A stretch of 64,000 nucleotides of DNA from Burkholderia pyrrocinia. GTDB lineage: Bacteria > Pseudomonadota > Gammaproteobacteria > Burkholderiales > Burkholderiaceae. The notes under the pieces are model-generated. The model had not been told where the DNA came from and ran no database searches. It saw only the letters and a list, made by a program, of their open reading frames with translations. A program made the position numbers and the translations under genes. How positions within the stretch are numbered: the stretch's first letter is position 1; each line of letters begins with the position of its first letter. Below are positions 44,354 to 53,902 of the stretch, piece by piece. The stretch is from assembly GCF_001028665.1 (NCBI RefSeq), contig NZ_CP011503.1:1674001-1738000 (forward strand), written 5' to 3'.

Positions 44354-45844
44354 ATGAACCAGCAAACGGCTGCGGCCCAAGCCAGCGGCGCGGAATACGC
44401 CGCCGGGACCTCGCTGCTCGACGACATCGTCGAGAAGAGCAAGGTCGCGAAATCCGATTCCGAGCATGCGCGTGCGAAGGACCTGATCGGCGAACTCGTG
44501 CACCAGGTGCTCGACGGCACGGTGATCGTGTCGGACAACCTGTCGGCGACGATCGACGCGCGCGTCGCGGAACTCGACCGCCTGATCTCGACGCAGCTTT
44601 CCGCGGTGATGCACGCGCCGGAATTCCAGCGCCTCGAAAGCACGTGGCGCGGGATGGATTACCTGGTCAAGGAAAGCAATACGGGCCAGACGATCAAGAT
44701 CAAGGCGCTGCACGCACCGAAGCGCGACCTCGTGCGCGATTTCAAGGGCGCGAGCGAGTTCGACCAGAGCGCGCTGTTCAAGAAGGTCTACGAAGAAGAG
44801 TTCGGCACGTTCGGCGGCTCGCCGTTCGGTGCGCTGATCGGCGACTACGAGATCTCGCGCCAGCCGGAAGACATGTACTTCATCGAGCAGATGTCGCACG
44901 TCGCGGCGGCTGCGCATGCGCCGTTCGTCGCGTCGGCGTCGCCGGAGCTGCTCGGCCTCGAGTCGTTCTCGGACCTCGGCAAGCCGCGCGATCTCGGCAA
45001 GGTGTTCGATACCGTCGAATACGCGAAGTGGAAGTCGTTCCGCGACGCCGAAGATTCGCGCTACGTCGGCCTGACGCTGCCGCGCTTCCTCGGCCGCCTG
45101 CCGTTCAATCCGAAGGACGGCCAGACCGCGGAGAACTTCAATTTCGTCGAGGACGTCGACGGCACCGATCACGACAAGTACCTGTGGTGCAACGCCGCGT
45201 GGGCATTCGCTGCACGCCTGACGGCCGCGTTCGACGACTTCGGCTGGTGCGCGGCGATTCGCGGCGTCGAAGGCGGCGGCCTCGTCGAGGACCTGCCGAC
45301 CCACACGTTCAAGACCGACGACGGCGAAGTCGCGCTGAAGTGCCCGACCGAGATCGCGATCACCGATCGCCGCGAGAAGGAGCTGAGCGACCTCGGCTTC
45401 ATCCCGCTCGTCCATTGCAAGAATTCAGATTACGCCGCGTTCTTCGCTGCGCAGTCGGTGCAGAAGCCGAAGAAATACAGCACCGACAGCGCGAATGCGA
45501 ACGCCGTCCTGTCCGCCCAGCTTCAGTACATCTTCTCGGTATCGCGCGTCGCGCACTACCTGAAGGCGATGATGCGGGACAAGATCGGCAGCTTCGCATC
45601 GGCGCAGAACGTGGAGACTTTCCTCAACCGGTGGATTTCGCAGTACGTCCTGCTCGACGATAACGCCTCGCAGGAACAGAAAGCGCAATTCCCGCTGCGC
45701 GAGGCATCCATACAAGTGTCGGAGATTCCGGGCAAGCCGGGCTCGTATCGTTCGGTCGCGTTCCTGCGCCCGCACTTTCAGCTCGACGAACTCTCGATTT
45801 CTCTGCGACTTGTCGCTGATCTGCCCAAACCGGCAAATTCATAA
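44354..45844 (+). CDS. tssC: T6SS contractile sheath large subunit TssC
   Basis: A 496-residue VipB/IglB family protein. The mid-part FQRLESTWRGMDYLVKES, and SPFGALIGDYEISRQPEDM, PRFLGRLPFNPKDG and YLWCNAAWAFAARLTAAF are conserved. Pairs with TssB; 15-base spacing to tssB. Confidence 0.97.
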   Translation: MNQQTAAAQASGAEYAAGTSLLDDIVEKSKVAKSDSEHARAKDLIGELVHQVLDGTVIVSDNLSATIDARVAELDRLISTQLSAVMHAPEFQRLESTWRGMDYLVKESNTGQTIKIKALHAPKRDLVRDFKGASEFDQSALFKKVYEEEFGTFGGSPFGALIGDYEISRQPEDMYFIEQMSHVAAAAHAPFVASASPELLGLESFSDLGKPRDLGKVFDTVEYAKWKSFRDAEDSRYVGLTLPRFLGRLPFNPKDGQTAENFNFVEDVDGTDHDKYLWCNAAWAFAARLTAAFDDFGWCAAIRGVEGGGLVEDLPTHTFKTDDGEVALKCPTEIAITDRREKELSDLGFIPLVHCKNSDYAAFFAAQSVQKPKKYSTDSANANAVLSAQLQYIFSVSRVAHYLKAMMRDKIGSFASAQNVETFLNRWISQYVLLDDNASQEQKAQFPLREASIQVSEIPGKPGSYRSVAFLRPHFQLDELSISLRLVADLPKPANS

Positions 45845-45856
45845 GCGAGTAAATCG

Positions 45857-45875
45857 CCCGGGCGGGCCGCCTGGG
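45857..45875. other. Intercistronic hairpin before hcp
   Basis: Eight pairs (one G-T) between 45857-45864 and 45868-45875, loop GGC, 12 bases after the tssC stop and 40 bases before hcp. No T-tract. May stabilise the hcp message or partly attenuate the transcript. Confidence 0.4.
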
Positions 45876-45914
45876 TAGGACGTTAAAACCACCTCTTTGG
45901 GGAGTCGAAGGGCC

Positions 45915-46418
45915 ATGTTACATATGCACTTGCAGTTTGGTAGTCCGGCGGTGAAGGGCGAATCCGCGGACAAAGACCATCAGGGCTGGATCGAACTGAA
46001 ATCGTGGGATCACTCGATCGTTCAGCCGCGTTCGGCAACCGCATCGACCGCTGGCGGTCACACGATGACGCGTTGCGAGCACGGCGACATGATTTTCACG
46101 AAGGAAATCGATTCGTCGAGCCCGCTGCTGTACCAGCACGCTTCGGGCGGCACCACGTTCGACGAGGTGACGGTCCATTTCTCGCGCGCAGACGGTGAAG
46201 GCAAGCGCGTGCAGTATCTGGAAGTCAAGCTCAAGTACGTGATCATCTCGAGCATCGCCCCGAGCGTTCGCGAAGAAGGTCTGCCGCTCGAGACGTTCTC
46301 GCTGAAGTACGCGGCCGTGCAGTGGAAGCAAACCCAGCAGAAGATCGGCGGCAACCAGGGCGGCAACACGCAGGGCGCCTGGAGTCTGACGAAGAACGAC
46401 AAGACCTACGCGGTCTAA
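45915..46418 (+). CDS. hcp: T6SS inner tube protein Hcp (TssD)
   Basis: A 167-residue Hcp-family protein forming the stacked hexameric tube. HQGWIELKSWDHSIVQPRSATAS, GGTTFDEVTVHFSRADG, and YVIISSIAPSVREEGLPLETFSLKYAAVQWKQ are typical. Start at ATG 45915 after GAAGGG. It is the only hcp copy in the window, with no C-terminal effector extension. Confidence 0.97.
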   Translation: MLHMHLQFGSPAVKGESADKDHQGWIELKSWDHSIVQPRSATASTAGGHTMTRCEHGDMIFTKEIDSSSPLLYQHASGGTTFDEVTVHFSRADGEGKRVQYLEVKLKYVIISSIAPSVREEGLPLETFSLKYAAVQWKQTQQKIGGNQGGNTQGAWSLTKNDKTYAV

Positions 46419-46480
46419 GGTCGGTTGCGGCAACGGGGCGCACGGCGTCCCGTTGCCGTTTTCGCAGTTTTCGCCGGCCG

Positions 46481-46966
46481 ATGAAACGATTCGAACCCAG
46501 TTTTCTCGACAAGCTGTTCGACGACGAACCGCACCTGCCGGCCTCGGCAGCGATGCGGCAATTGTCGCTGGACGAGCTCAAGAGCACGGTCGCCCGCGAC
46601 GTCGAGGCGATCCTCAACACCCGTATCGCGCACACCGAGAACGAGCTGGCCGCGCTGCCGGAATGCCAGAAATCGGTGCTGACCTACGGACTGAACGATT
46701 TCGCGGGGCTGAGCCTCGCGAGTCACTACGACCGCGCGTTCATCTGCAAGTCGATCCAGCAGGCCATCGCGCGCCATGAGCCGCGCCTGCAGCAGGTTCA
46801 GGTGACGTTCGAGCTGAACGAGCAGGCGACCAACGCGCTCTACTTCGCGATCCAGGCGCTGCTCGTCGTGCACCCGGCCGAGGAGCCGGTGAGTTTCGAC
46901 GCGATGCTGCAGCCGTCGACGCTGCAGTATTCGGTCACGCGCGCACGCGCCGCGAGAATGCAGTAA
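46481..46966 (+). CDS. tssE: T6SS baseplate protein TssE
   Basis: A 161-residue gp25-like protein. FEPSFLDKLFDDEP, the TVARDVEAILNTRI segment and GLNDFAG (the GLPD-type loop) match the family. It is a sheath-proximal wedge protein. ATG 46481 taken; the longer open frame overlaps hcp and is not coding. Confidence 0.95.
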   Translation: MKRFEPSFLDKLFDDEPHLPASAAMRQLSLDELKSTVARDVEAILNTRIAHTENELAALPECQKSVLTYGLNDFAGLSLASHYDRAFICKSIQQAIARHEPRLQQVQVTFELNEQATNALYFAIQALLVVHPAEEPVSFDAMLQPSTLQYSVTRARAARMQ

Positions 46967-47042
46967 ATCAAGCTGCCGAGCGGGCCGGACCGCCCGGTGG
47001 TGGATCAGGTCCGGCAGGAAATATTGAGGTTCGGGGTCGTCG

Positions 47043-48878
47043 ATGGAAGAATTGCTGCCGTATTACGAGCGCGAATTATCGTTTTTGCGGCGCTATTCGC
47101 GAGATTTCGCCGAACGCTATCCGAAAATCGCGGCGCGGCTCGCGCTGTCCGGCGAGCATTGCGAGGATCCGCACGTCGAGCGGATGATCGAGTCGTTCGC
47201 GCTGCTCGGCGCGCGCATCAACAAGAAGCTCGACGACGACTACCCCGAATTCACCGAAGCGCTGCTGGAAGTGCTGTATCCGCACTACCTGCGGCCGTTC
47301 CCGTCGTGCTCGATCGCGCAGTTCACGCCGGCGTCGCCCGGCCAGCAGACCGAACCGGTCGTGATCGACCGCGGCACCGAGCTGAAGAGCCGCCCGATCC
47401 GCGGCGTGCAGTGCCGGTTCCGCACCGCGTACGACGTGACGCTCGCGCCGATCCGCATCTCGGAAGCGCGCTACACGCCGGTCGCGCTCGCGCCGAGCGC
47501 GACGGTGCTGCCGTCCAACGCGACGGGCGTGATCTCGATCACGTTCGAATCGCTCGCCGCGCAGCTCGATCTCGGCGCGCTGAAGGTGCCGACGCTGCGC
47601 GCGCACCTGCACGGCGAGCAGTCGTTCGTCGCCGCGCTGACCGACTGCCTGTTCGTCAACGTGCTCGGCGCGTATGTCGAGCCCGAACGCAACGGCCGCT
47701 GGACTGCGCTGCGCAAGCTGCCGATCGAGCAGGCCGGCTTCGGCGAAGACGACGCGCTGATCGACTACCCGGCGAAATCGCATCCCGCGTATCGCCTGCT
47801 CACCGAATACTTCGCGTTCCCCGACAAGTTCGATTTCGTCGATTTCGACCTCGCGGCGATCGCGCGTGCGTCGGGGCGCTGCCAGCGCGCGACGCTGCAT
47901 CTCGTGTTGCAGGACGTGCGCAACGATTCGCACGTCGCGCGGCTGCTCGAACTGCTGACGGCGAGCCATTTCCGGCTGTTCTGCACGCCGATCGTCAACC
48001 TGTTCCGCCAGCACGGCGAACCGATCCGCATCACGCACCGCGCGGTGTCGTACCCGGTGATCGCCGAGGCGCGCCGCGCGTTCGCGTACGAGGTGTACTC
48101 GATCGATTCGGTGAAGCTCGTCAGGCAGCAGGCGCATGAGGAATCGGTGATCGAGTTCCGGCCGTTCTACTCGCTGCATCACGGCGAATCGGCGCGGATC
48201 GGTCACTACTGGTTCGCGCGCCGCAACGACTGGGTCGCGCAGAAGAGCCCCGGCTACGAAACCGAGATCTCGATCGTCGACATCGATTTCGAGCCGACGT
48301 CGCCGCAAACCGACACGCTGAGCCTCGACCTCTCCTGCACGAACCGCGACCTGCCGGCGATGCTCGCGTTCGGCCTCGAGGGCGGCGACCTGTTCCAGGA
48401 AGGCGGCGCGCAGACCAGCGGCATCTCGATGCTGCGCCGCCCGACGCAGAGCGTGCGCTTCGAGCGCGGCCGCGCCGCGCACTGGCGGCTCGTGTCGCAC
48501 CTCGCGCTCAATCACGTGTCGCTGGTCGCGCACGGCCTCGCACCGCTGAAGGAAATGCTGACGCTGTACGACCTGCGGCGCACCGCGGTGTCGATGCGCC
48601 AGATCGACGGCCTGGCCGGCGTCGAGCAGCGCGGCGCCGTGCAGTGGCTGCCCGGCAAGCCGTTCGCGACCTTCGTGCGCGGCATCGAGATCCGCCTGAC
48701 GATCGACGAGGAGCACTTCGTCGGCGCGAGCCTCGCGTCGTTCGTGCGTGTGCTCGACAGCTTCTTCGGGCTTTACGTCCACCTCAACAGTTTCGTTCAA
48801 CTAGTCGTCGTGTCGAAGCGCACCGGCGAGGAGATCATCCGATGCAAGCCCCGGACCGGCGAATCGATCCTGGCGTAG
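47043..48878 (+). CDS. tssF: T6SS baseplate protein TssF
   Basis: A 611-residue ImpG/VasA family protein. LLPYYERELSFLRRYSRDFAERYPKIAARLAL and CEDPHVERMIESFALLGARINKKLDDDYPEFTEALLEVLYPHYLRP are hallmark N-terminal motifs, and ALFGLEGGDL-like and VVVSKRTGEEIIRCKPR close the protein. Its 3' end overlaps tssG by 37 bases. Confidence 0.97.
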   Translation: MEELLPYYERELSFLRRYSRDFAERYPKIAARLALSGEHCEDPHVERMIESFALLGARINKKLDDDYPEFTEALLEVLYPHYLRPFPSCSIAQFTPASPGQQTEPVVIDRGTELKSRPIRGVQCRFRTAYDVTLAPIRISEARYTPVALAPSATVLPSNATGVISITFESLAAQLDLGALKVPTLRAHLHGEQSFVAALTDCLFVNVLGAYVEPERNGRWTALRKLPIEQAGFGEDDALIDYPAKSHPAYRLLTEYFAFPDKFDFVDFDLAAIARASGRCQRATLHLVLQDVRNDSHVARLLELLTASHFRLFCTPIVNLFRQHGEPIRITHRAVSYPVIAEARRAFAYEVYSIDSVKLVRQQAHEESVIEFRPFYSLHHGESARIGHYWFARRNDWVAQKSPGYETEISIVDIDFEPTSPQTDTLSLDLSCTNRDLPAMLAFGLEGGDLFQEGGAQTSGISMLRRPTQSVRFERGRAAHWRLVSHLALNHVSLVAHGLAPLKEMLTLYDLRRTAVSMRQIDGLAGVEQRGAVQWLPGKPFATFVRGIEIRLTIDEEHFVGASLASFVRVLDSFFGLYVHLNSFVQLVVVSKRTGEEIIRCKPRTGESILA

Positions 48879-49942
48879 TCGACGCGCTGCTCGACGAGCC
48901 GCACCGCTTCGAGTTCTTCCAGGCGGTGCGCGTGCTCGAAGGGCTGTTCGCGCGGCAGGCGTCGGATGCGCCCGGCGCATGGCGGCAGGGCGACGTCGTC
49001 GCGCAGCGCATCGAATTCCGCAACACGCTGTCGCTCGGTTTTCCGCCGAGCGAGATCGAGGGCGCGCGCTCGTTTGACGACGACGGTACGCTGCTCGACT
49101 CGGGCGAACAGCGCGGCGCCGCGCTCGCGGCCGGCGAACTCGGCCACGTCGAGCTGACGCCCGCGTTCTTCGGGCTGCTGGGCGGGCAGGGCGCGCTGCC
49201 GCTGCACTACACCGAGCAGATCGTCGCGCGCGAGCACCTGAAGCGCGACCACGCGGCACGCGCGTTCTTCGACGTGTTCTCGAACCGCGCGACCGCGCTG
49301 TTCTATGCGGCGTGGAAGAAATACCGGCTGCCGTTCCATTACGAGCTCGATCGCGACGAGCGCTACCTGCCGCTGCTGCTCGCGATCGCGGGCGTGCCGA
49401 GCGACGAGGTGCGCGACAGCCTCGCGGCCGGCGCGGGCGGCGTGCTCGACGAAGCCGTTGCCGGCTACGCGCTGGCCGCGCGGCACCGGCCGATGTCGGC
49501 CGCGTACCTGCAGCGCACGCTGTCCGATTACTTCCGCGTGCCGGTGAAGATCGACCAGTTCGTCGGCAAGTGGTACGACGTGCCGCCCGACCAGTTGAGC
49601 GTGCTCGGCGAAGTCAACGCGGTGCTCGGCGCGACGGCGCTGGTCGGCGAGCGCGTATGGCAGCGCGACATGCGCGCGCGGATCGTCGTCGGCCCGCTGT
49701 CCAAGCGCGACTATGAGGCGTTCCTGCCCGGCGGCGCGCACGCGGTCGCGCTCGAACGGATGCTGACGCTGCTCGCCGGTGTCACGCTCGAATACGAGGT
49801 GAAGCTGGTGCTGAAGCGCACCGAGGTCGGCGCGAGCGTGCTCGGCGCGGGCTCGCGGCTCGGCTGGGACGCGTTCCTCTGCACGCGCGACGCGATCGAC
49901 GACCGTTCGGACGCCCGCTACGAACTGCACGTGATTCACTGA
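48842..49942 (+). CDS. tssG: T6SS baseplate protein TssG
   Basis: A 366-residue ImpH/VasB family protein. FEFFQAVRVLEG, VAQRIEFRNTLSLGFPPSEIEG, HVELTPAFFGLLGGQGALPLHYTE, and the C-terminal DAFLCTRDAID are typical. With TssE, F and K it forms the baseplate wedge. ATG 48842 is inside the tssF 3' end; the frame stays open upstream to 48644, but family length supports the internal start. Confidence 0.95.
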   Translation: MQAPDRRIDPGVVDALLDEPHRFEFFQAVRVLEGLFARQASDAPGAWRQGDVVAQRIEFRNTLSLGFPPSEIEGARSFDDDGTLLDSGEQRGAALAAGELGHVELTPAFFGLLGGQGALPLHYTEQIVAREHLKRDHAARAFFDVFSNRATALFYAAWKKYRLPFHYELDRDERYLPLLLAIAGVPSDEVRDSLAAGAGGVLDEAVAGYALAARHRPMSAAYLQRTLSDYFRVPVKIDQFVGKWYDVPPDQLSVLGEVNAVLGATALVGERVWQRDMRARIVVGPLSKRDYEAFLPGGAHAVALERMLTLLAGVTLEYEVKLVLKRTEVGASVLGAGSRLGWDAFLCTRDAIDDRSDARYELHVIH

Positions 49943-49985
49943 TTCCGAACGACAACAACACGCAATCGAACCTGAGATCGACGCC

Positions 49986-52655
49986 ATGAGCACGCCTCTG
50001 AAGACCCTGATCACGAAACTGAACCCGCTGTGCCGGCACGCGGCCGAGCGCGCGGCGAGCGCGTGCCTGGCGCGCGGCCACTACGAGGTCGATCTGGAGC
50101 ACCTGTTCCTCGCGCTGCTCGAGGAGCCGGCGGGCGACCTGCCGCTCGCGCTGCGCGCGAGCCGCGTCGATCCGCATGCGCTGCGCGCCGATCTGGAGCG
50201 CGAGTTGACGCGCCTGAGAACCGGCAACACGCGTACGCCGGTGTTTTCGGTGCACCTGATCGCGCTGTTCGAACAGGCGTGGCTGATCGCATCGCTCGAT
50301 TCGCAGCTCGGCCGCATCCGTTCGGGGCACCTGCTGCTCGCGCTGCTGACCGCGCCGGATCTCGCGCAGTTCGCGCAGCGGATGTCGTCGCAGTTCGCGG
50401 AAGTGAATGTGACGGACCTGAAGCACAAGTTCGACGAGATCGTGGCCGGGTCGAGCGAAGCCGAGCCGCGCCAGGCCGATACCGACGACGGCGGCGTGGC
50501 GCCGGCCGCCGACGGTGCCGCGCCCGCGGCCGGCCCGTCGAAGACGCCCGCGCTCGACACGTACACGACCAACCTCACGCAGCGCGCGCGCGACGGCAAG
50601 ATCGATCCGGTGATCGGCCGCGAAGCCGAGATCCGCCAGGCGATCGACATCCTGATGCGCCGCCGCCAGAACAACCCGATCATGACCGGCGAGGCCGGCG
50701 TCGGCAAAACCGCCGTCGTCGAAGGGCTCGCGCTGCGGATCGCGGCCGACGACGTGCCGCCGCCGCTGCGTGGCGTCGCGCTGCACGTGCTCGACATGGG
50801 GCTGCTGCAGGCCGGCGCGAGCGTGAAGGGCGAGTTCGAGAACCGGCTGAAGAGCGTGATCGACGAGGTGAAGAAGAGCGCGCATCCGATCATCCTGTTC
50901 ATCGACGAGGCGCACACGATCATCGGCGCCGGCGGCCAGGCCGGCCAGAACGATGCGGCGAACCTGCTGAAGCCGGCGCTTGCGCGCGGCGAGCTGCGCA
51001 CGATCGCCGCGACGACGTGGAGCGAATACAAGAAGTACTTCGAGAAGGACGCGGCGCTCGCGCGGCGCTTCCAGGTCGTGAAGGTCGAGGAGCCGAGCGA
51101 GCCGCTCGCGGCCGCGATGCTGCGCGGGATGTCGGGCCTGATGGAGACGCACTTCAACGTGCGGATCCTCGACGATGCGATCACCGAGGCCGTGCGCCTG
51201 TCGCACCGCTACATCAGCGGCCGCCAGCTTCCCGACAAGGCGATCAGCGTGCTCGACACCGCGTGCGCGAAGGTCGCGCTCGCGCACAGCGCGACGCCGG
51301 CCGCGATCGACGACACGAAGAAGCGCATCGAGCGGATCGACGCGGAAATCGCATCGCTGGAGCGCGAGGCAGCGGGCGGCGCGTCGCACGACGAGCGGCT
51401 CGGCGAGCTGCGCGGCGCGCGCGACACGGCGCTGGAGCAACTCGCGAAGGACGAAGCACGCTACGAAACCGAGCGCGCGATCGTCGCCGAGATCACCGAA
51501 TTGCGCGACACGCTCGACAACGCGCGCGGCCCGTCCGAAGACGGCCAGCCGGTCGACGTGCAGGCGACGCGCGACAAGCTCGGCGAACGCGTCGCGGCGC
51601 TGCACGCGCTGCAGGGCGGCGAGCCGATGGTGCCGCTGCAGGTCGACGGCCACGTCGTCGCCGAGATCGTCGCCGCGTGGACGGGCATTCCGCTTGGCCG
51701 GATGGTGAAGGACGAGATCGACACCGTGCTGAACCTGCAGCCGCTGCTGACCGCGCGCGTGATCGGCCAGGACCACGCGCTCGACGCGATCGCGCAGCGC
51801 GTGCGCACCGCGACCGCGAATCTCGAGGATCCGAACAAGCCGCGCGGCGTGTTCATGTTCGTCGGGCCGTCGGGCGTCGGCAAGACCGAGACGGCGCTCG
51901 CGCTGGCCGACATCCTGTACGGCGGCGAGCGCAAGATGGTCACGATCAACATGAGCGAGTACCAGGAAGCGCACAGCGTGTCGGGCCTGAAGGGCTCGCC
52001 GCCCGGCTATGTCGGTTATGGCGAAGGCGGCGTGCTGACCGAGGCCGTGCGCCGCAACCCGTATTCCGTCGTGCTGCTCGACGAGGTCGAGAAGGCGCAC
52101 CCGGACGTGCTCGAGATGTTCTTCCAGGTGTTCGACAAGGGCACGATGGACGACGCGGAAGGGCGCGAGATCGACTTCCGCAACACGCTGATCATCCTGA
52201 CGTCGAACGTCGGCTCGACCGCGGTGATGGCGGCGTGCCTGAACAAGCCGGCCGAGGAGCTGCCCGATCCGGACGCGCTCGCCGAGACGCTGCGCCCGCA
52301 GTTGTACAAGACGTTCAAGCCCGCGTTCCTCGGCCGGATGAAGGTCGTCCCGTACTATCCGATTTCCGACGACGTGCTGGCCGAGATCATCGAGCTGAAG
52401 CTCGAGCGGATCCGCCGCCGGATCGAGGCGAACCACAAGGCCGCGTTCGAATGGGACGAGTCGCTCGTCGAGGCGGTGCTGGCGCGCTGCACCGAGGTCG
52501 ATTCGGGCGCCCGCAACGTCGACCATATCCTGAACGGCACGCTGCTGCCGGAGATCGCGGGCCACGTGCTCGGCCGGATCGCCGACGGCGCGGCCATCGC
52601 GCGCATCGCGGTGCGCGCGGACGAGGCCGGCGAATTCGCGTACACCGTCGAATAA
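49986..52655 (+). CDS. tssH: T6SS sheath-recycling ATPase TssH (ClpV)
   Basis: An 889-residue AAA+ unfoldase. N-terminal Clp_N repeat domain, then Walker A GEAGVGKT (about 235-242) with arginine and sensor motifs in the first ATPase module, a middle coiled domain (residues 430-520), second Walker A GPSGVGKT (627-634), and the C-terminal ClpB-like small domain. ClpV disassembles contracted TssBC sheaths. Starts 43 bases after tssG. Confidence 0.97.
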   Translation: MSTPLKTLITKLNPLCRHAAERAASACLARGHYEVDLEHLFLALLEEPAGDLPLALRASRVDPHALRADLERELTRLRTGNTRTPVFSVHLIALFEQAWLIASLDSQLGRIRSGHLLLALLTAPDLAQFAQRMSSQFAEVNVTDLKHKFDEIVAGSSEAEPRQADTDDGGVAPAADGAAPAAGPSKTPALDTYTTNLTQRARDGKIDPVIGREAEIRQAIDILMRRRQNNPIMTGEAGVGKTAVVEGLALRIAADDVPPPLRGVALHVLDMGLLQAGASVKGEFENRLKSVIDEVKKSAHPIILFIDEAHTIIGAGGQAGQNDAANLLKPALARGELRTIAATTWSEYKKYFEKDAALARRFQVVKVEEPSEPLAAAMLRGMSGLMETHFNVRILDDAITEAVRLSHRYISGRQLPDKAISVLDTACAKVALAHSATPAAIDDTKKRIERIDAEIASLEREAAGGASHDERLGELRGARDTALEQLAKDEARYETERAIVAEITELRDTLDNARGPSEDGQPVDVQATRDKLGERVAALHALQGGEPMVPLQVDGHVVAEIVAAWTGIPLGRMVKDEIDTVLNLQPLLTARVIGQDHALDAIAQRVRTATANLEDPNKPRGVFMFVGPSGVGKTETALALADILYGGERKMVTINMSEYQEAHSVSGLKGSPPGYVGYGEGGVLTEAVRRNPYSVVLLDEVEKAHPDVLEMFFQVFDKGTMDDAEGREIDFRNTLIILTSNVGSTAVMAACLNKPAEELPDPDALAETLRPQLYKTFKPAFLGRMKVVPYYPISDDVLAEIIELKLERIRRRIEANHKAAFEWDESLVEAVLARCTEVDSGARNVDHILNGTLLPEIAGHVLGRIADGAAIARIAVRADEAGEFAYTVE

Positions 52656-52698
52656 GCCCCGCGCGCGACATCTGATGCATCAACGGATTCACTGAACC

Positions 52699-53820
52699 AT
52701 GCCGATCAATCTCCCCGAGCTGCTGACGCCGATCAGCGACGCGTCGCCCAGCGGCGACGACCTGCTGTTTTCGAACGAATTCGACGCGATCCAGGACGCG
52801 CGGCGCTACGACGATCCGACGCTCGACCAGGGCGAATGGGTGACCGAGATCAAGGAGGCCGACTGGGGCTTCGTCGTCGACCATGCGGGCGAGCTGCTGC
52901 GCGCGCGCACGAAGGACCTGCGGCTCGCCGTGTGGCTGACCGAGGCGCTCGCGCTCGAGGACGGCATCACCGGCCTCACCGAAGGCTACGCGCTGCTCGA
53001 GGGCCTGTGCCGCGAGTTCTGGGACAGCGTGCACCCGCTGCCCGAAGGCGACGACACCGAGTACCGGCTCGGCAACGTCGCGTGGCTGGCCGGCCGCACG
53101 GCCGAGCTGCTGCGCGCGGTGCCGTTGACCGACGGCGCGTCGAACGCGTTCAGCACGCTCGACTGGGAAGTGGCGCAGCACGTCGCGCAGTCGATCAAGC
53201 GCGCCCCCGAACACGCGGACGACATCGCGCGCGGCAAGCCGTCGATCGACCAGATCGATGCGTCGCGGCGCGTGACGTCGATCGCGTTCTACACGGCGCT
53301 GCTGGCGAACCTGAAGGCCTTCGAATTCGCGCTCGACGCGTTCGAGGAGCGGCTCGTCGAGCGTGCGGGCGATTCGGCGCCGAGCTTCCGGCAGGCGCGC
53401 GACGCGTTCGAGACCGTGTACCGGCTCGCGGAGCGCTTTGCGCGCGAGCAGGGCTATACGGGCAGTGCGCCGCACACGCAAGCGGCGCCGCAGGCGCAGC
53501 CCGAGCGCATCGAGCCGAGCTTCGGCAATTCGATCCAGACCGAGGAGACCCACGTGCAGTCGCAGACCGCTCCGCGTCCTCCGGTGACGCAGATGATCGC
53601 CGGCATCCAGAACCGCGCGCAGGCCGTCGACCAGTTGCGTGCGGTCGCGCGTTATTTCCGCCAGACCGAGCCGCACAGCCCGGTCGCGTACCTCGCCGAC
53701 AAGGCGGCCGAATGGGCCGACATGCCGCTGCACAAGTGGCTCGAGAGCGTCGTGAAGGACGACGGCTCGCTGTCGCATATTCGCGAGCTGCTGGGCGTGC
53801 GGCCGGACGAGCAGTCGTAA
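52699..53820 (+). CDS. tssA: T6SS tube/baseplate assembly protein TssA
   Basis: A 373-residue protein with the ImpA N-terminal domain (LPELLTPISDASPSGDDLLFSNEFDAIQ, WVTEIKEADWGFVVDHAGELL, RTKDLRLAVWLTEALALEDG). A variable Ala/Gln-rich middle and a C-terminal helical domain (QMIAGIQNRAQAVDQLRAV...) follow. It caps the growing tube/sheath. Last gene of the tssB-tssA operon. Confidence 0.92.
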   Translation: MPINLPELLTPISDASPSGDDLLFSNEFDAIQDARRYDDPTLDQGEWVTEIKEADWGFVVDHAGELLRARTKDLRLAVWLTEALALEDGITGLTEGYALLEGLCREFWDSVHPLPEGDDTEYRLGNVAWLAGRTAELLRAVPLTDGASNAFSTLDWEVAQHVAQSIKRAPEHADDIARGKPSIDQIDASRRVTSIAFYTALLANLKAFEFALDAFEERLVERAGDSAPSFRQARDAFETVYRLAERFAREQGYTGSAPHTQAAPQAQPERIEPSFGNSIQTEETHVQSQTAPRPPVTQMIAGIQNRAQAVDQLRAVARYFRQTEPHSPVAYLADKAAEWADMPLHKWLESVVKDDGSLSHIRELLGVRPDEQS

Positions 53821-53828
53821 AACGCAAA

Positions 53829-53857
53829 ACGGGCGGCGCATCGCTGCGGCCGCCCGT
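53829..53857. terminator. Terminator between tssA and tagN
   Basis: ACGGGCGGC (53829-53837) pairs with GCCGCCCGT (53849-53857). The T-run needed for termination lies on the minus-strand side (AAAACG on the plus strand), so it chiefly ends the tssM-tagF-tagN transcript; tssA may also use it. Confidence 0.6.
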
Positions 53858-53902
53858 CGAGTGCCGTGCCGCTCCGCAAAGGCGCGGCCGGCCGATCCTC
53901 CG

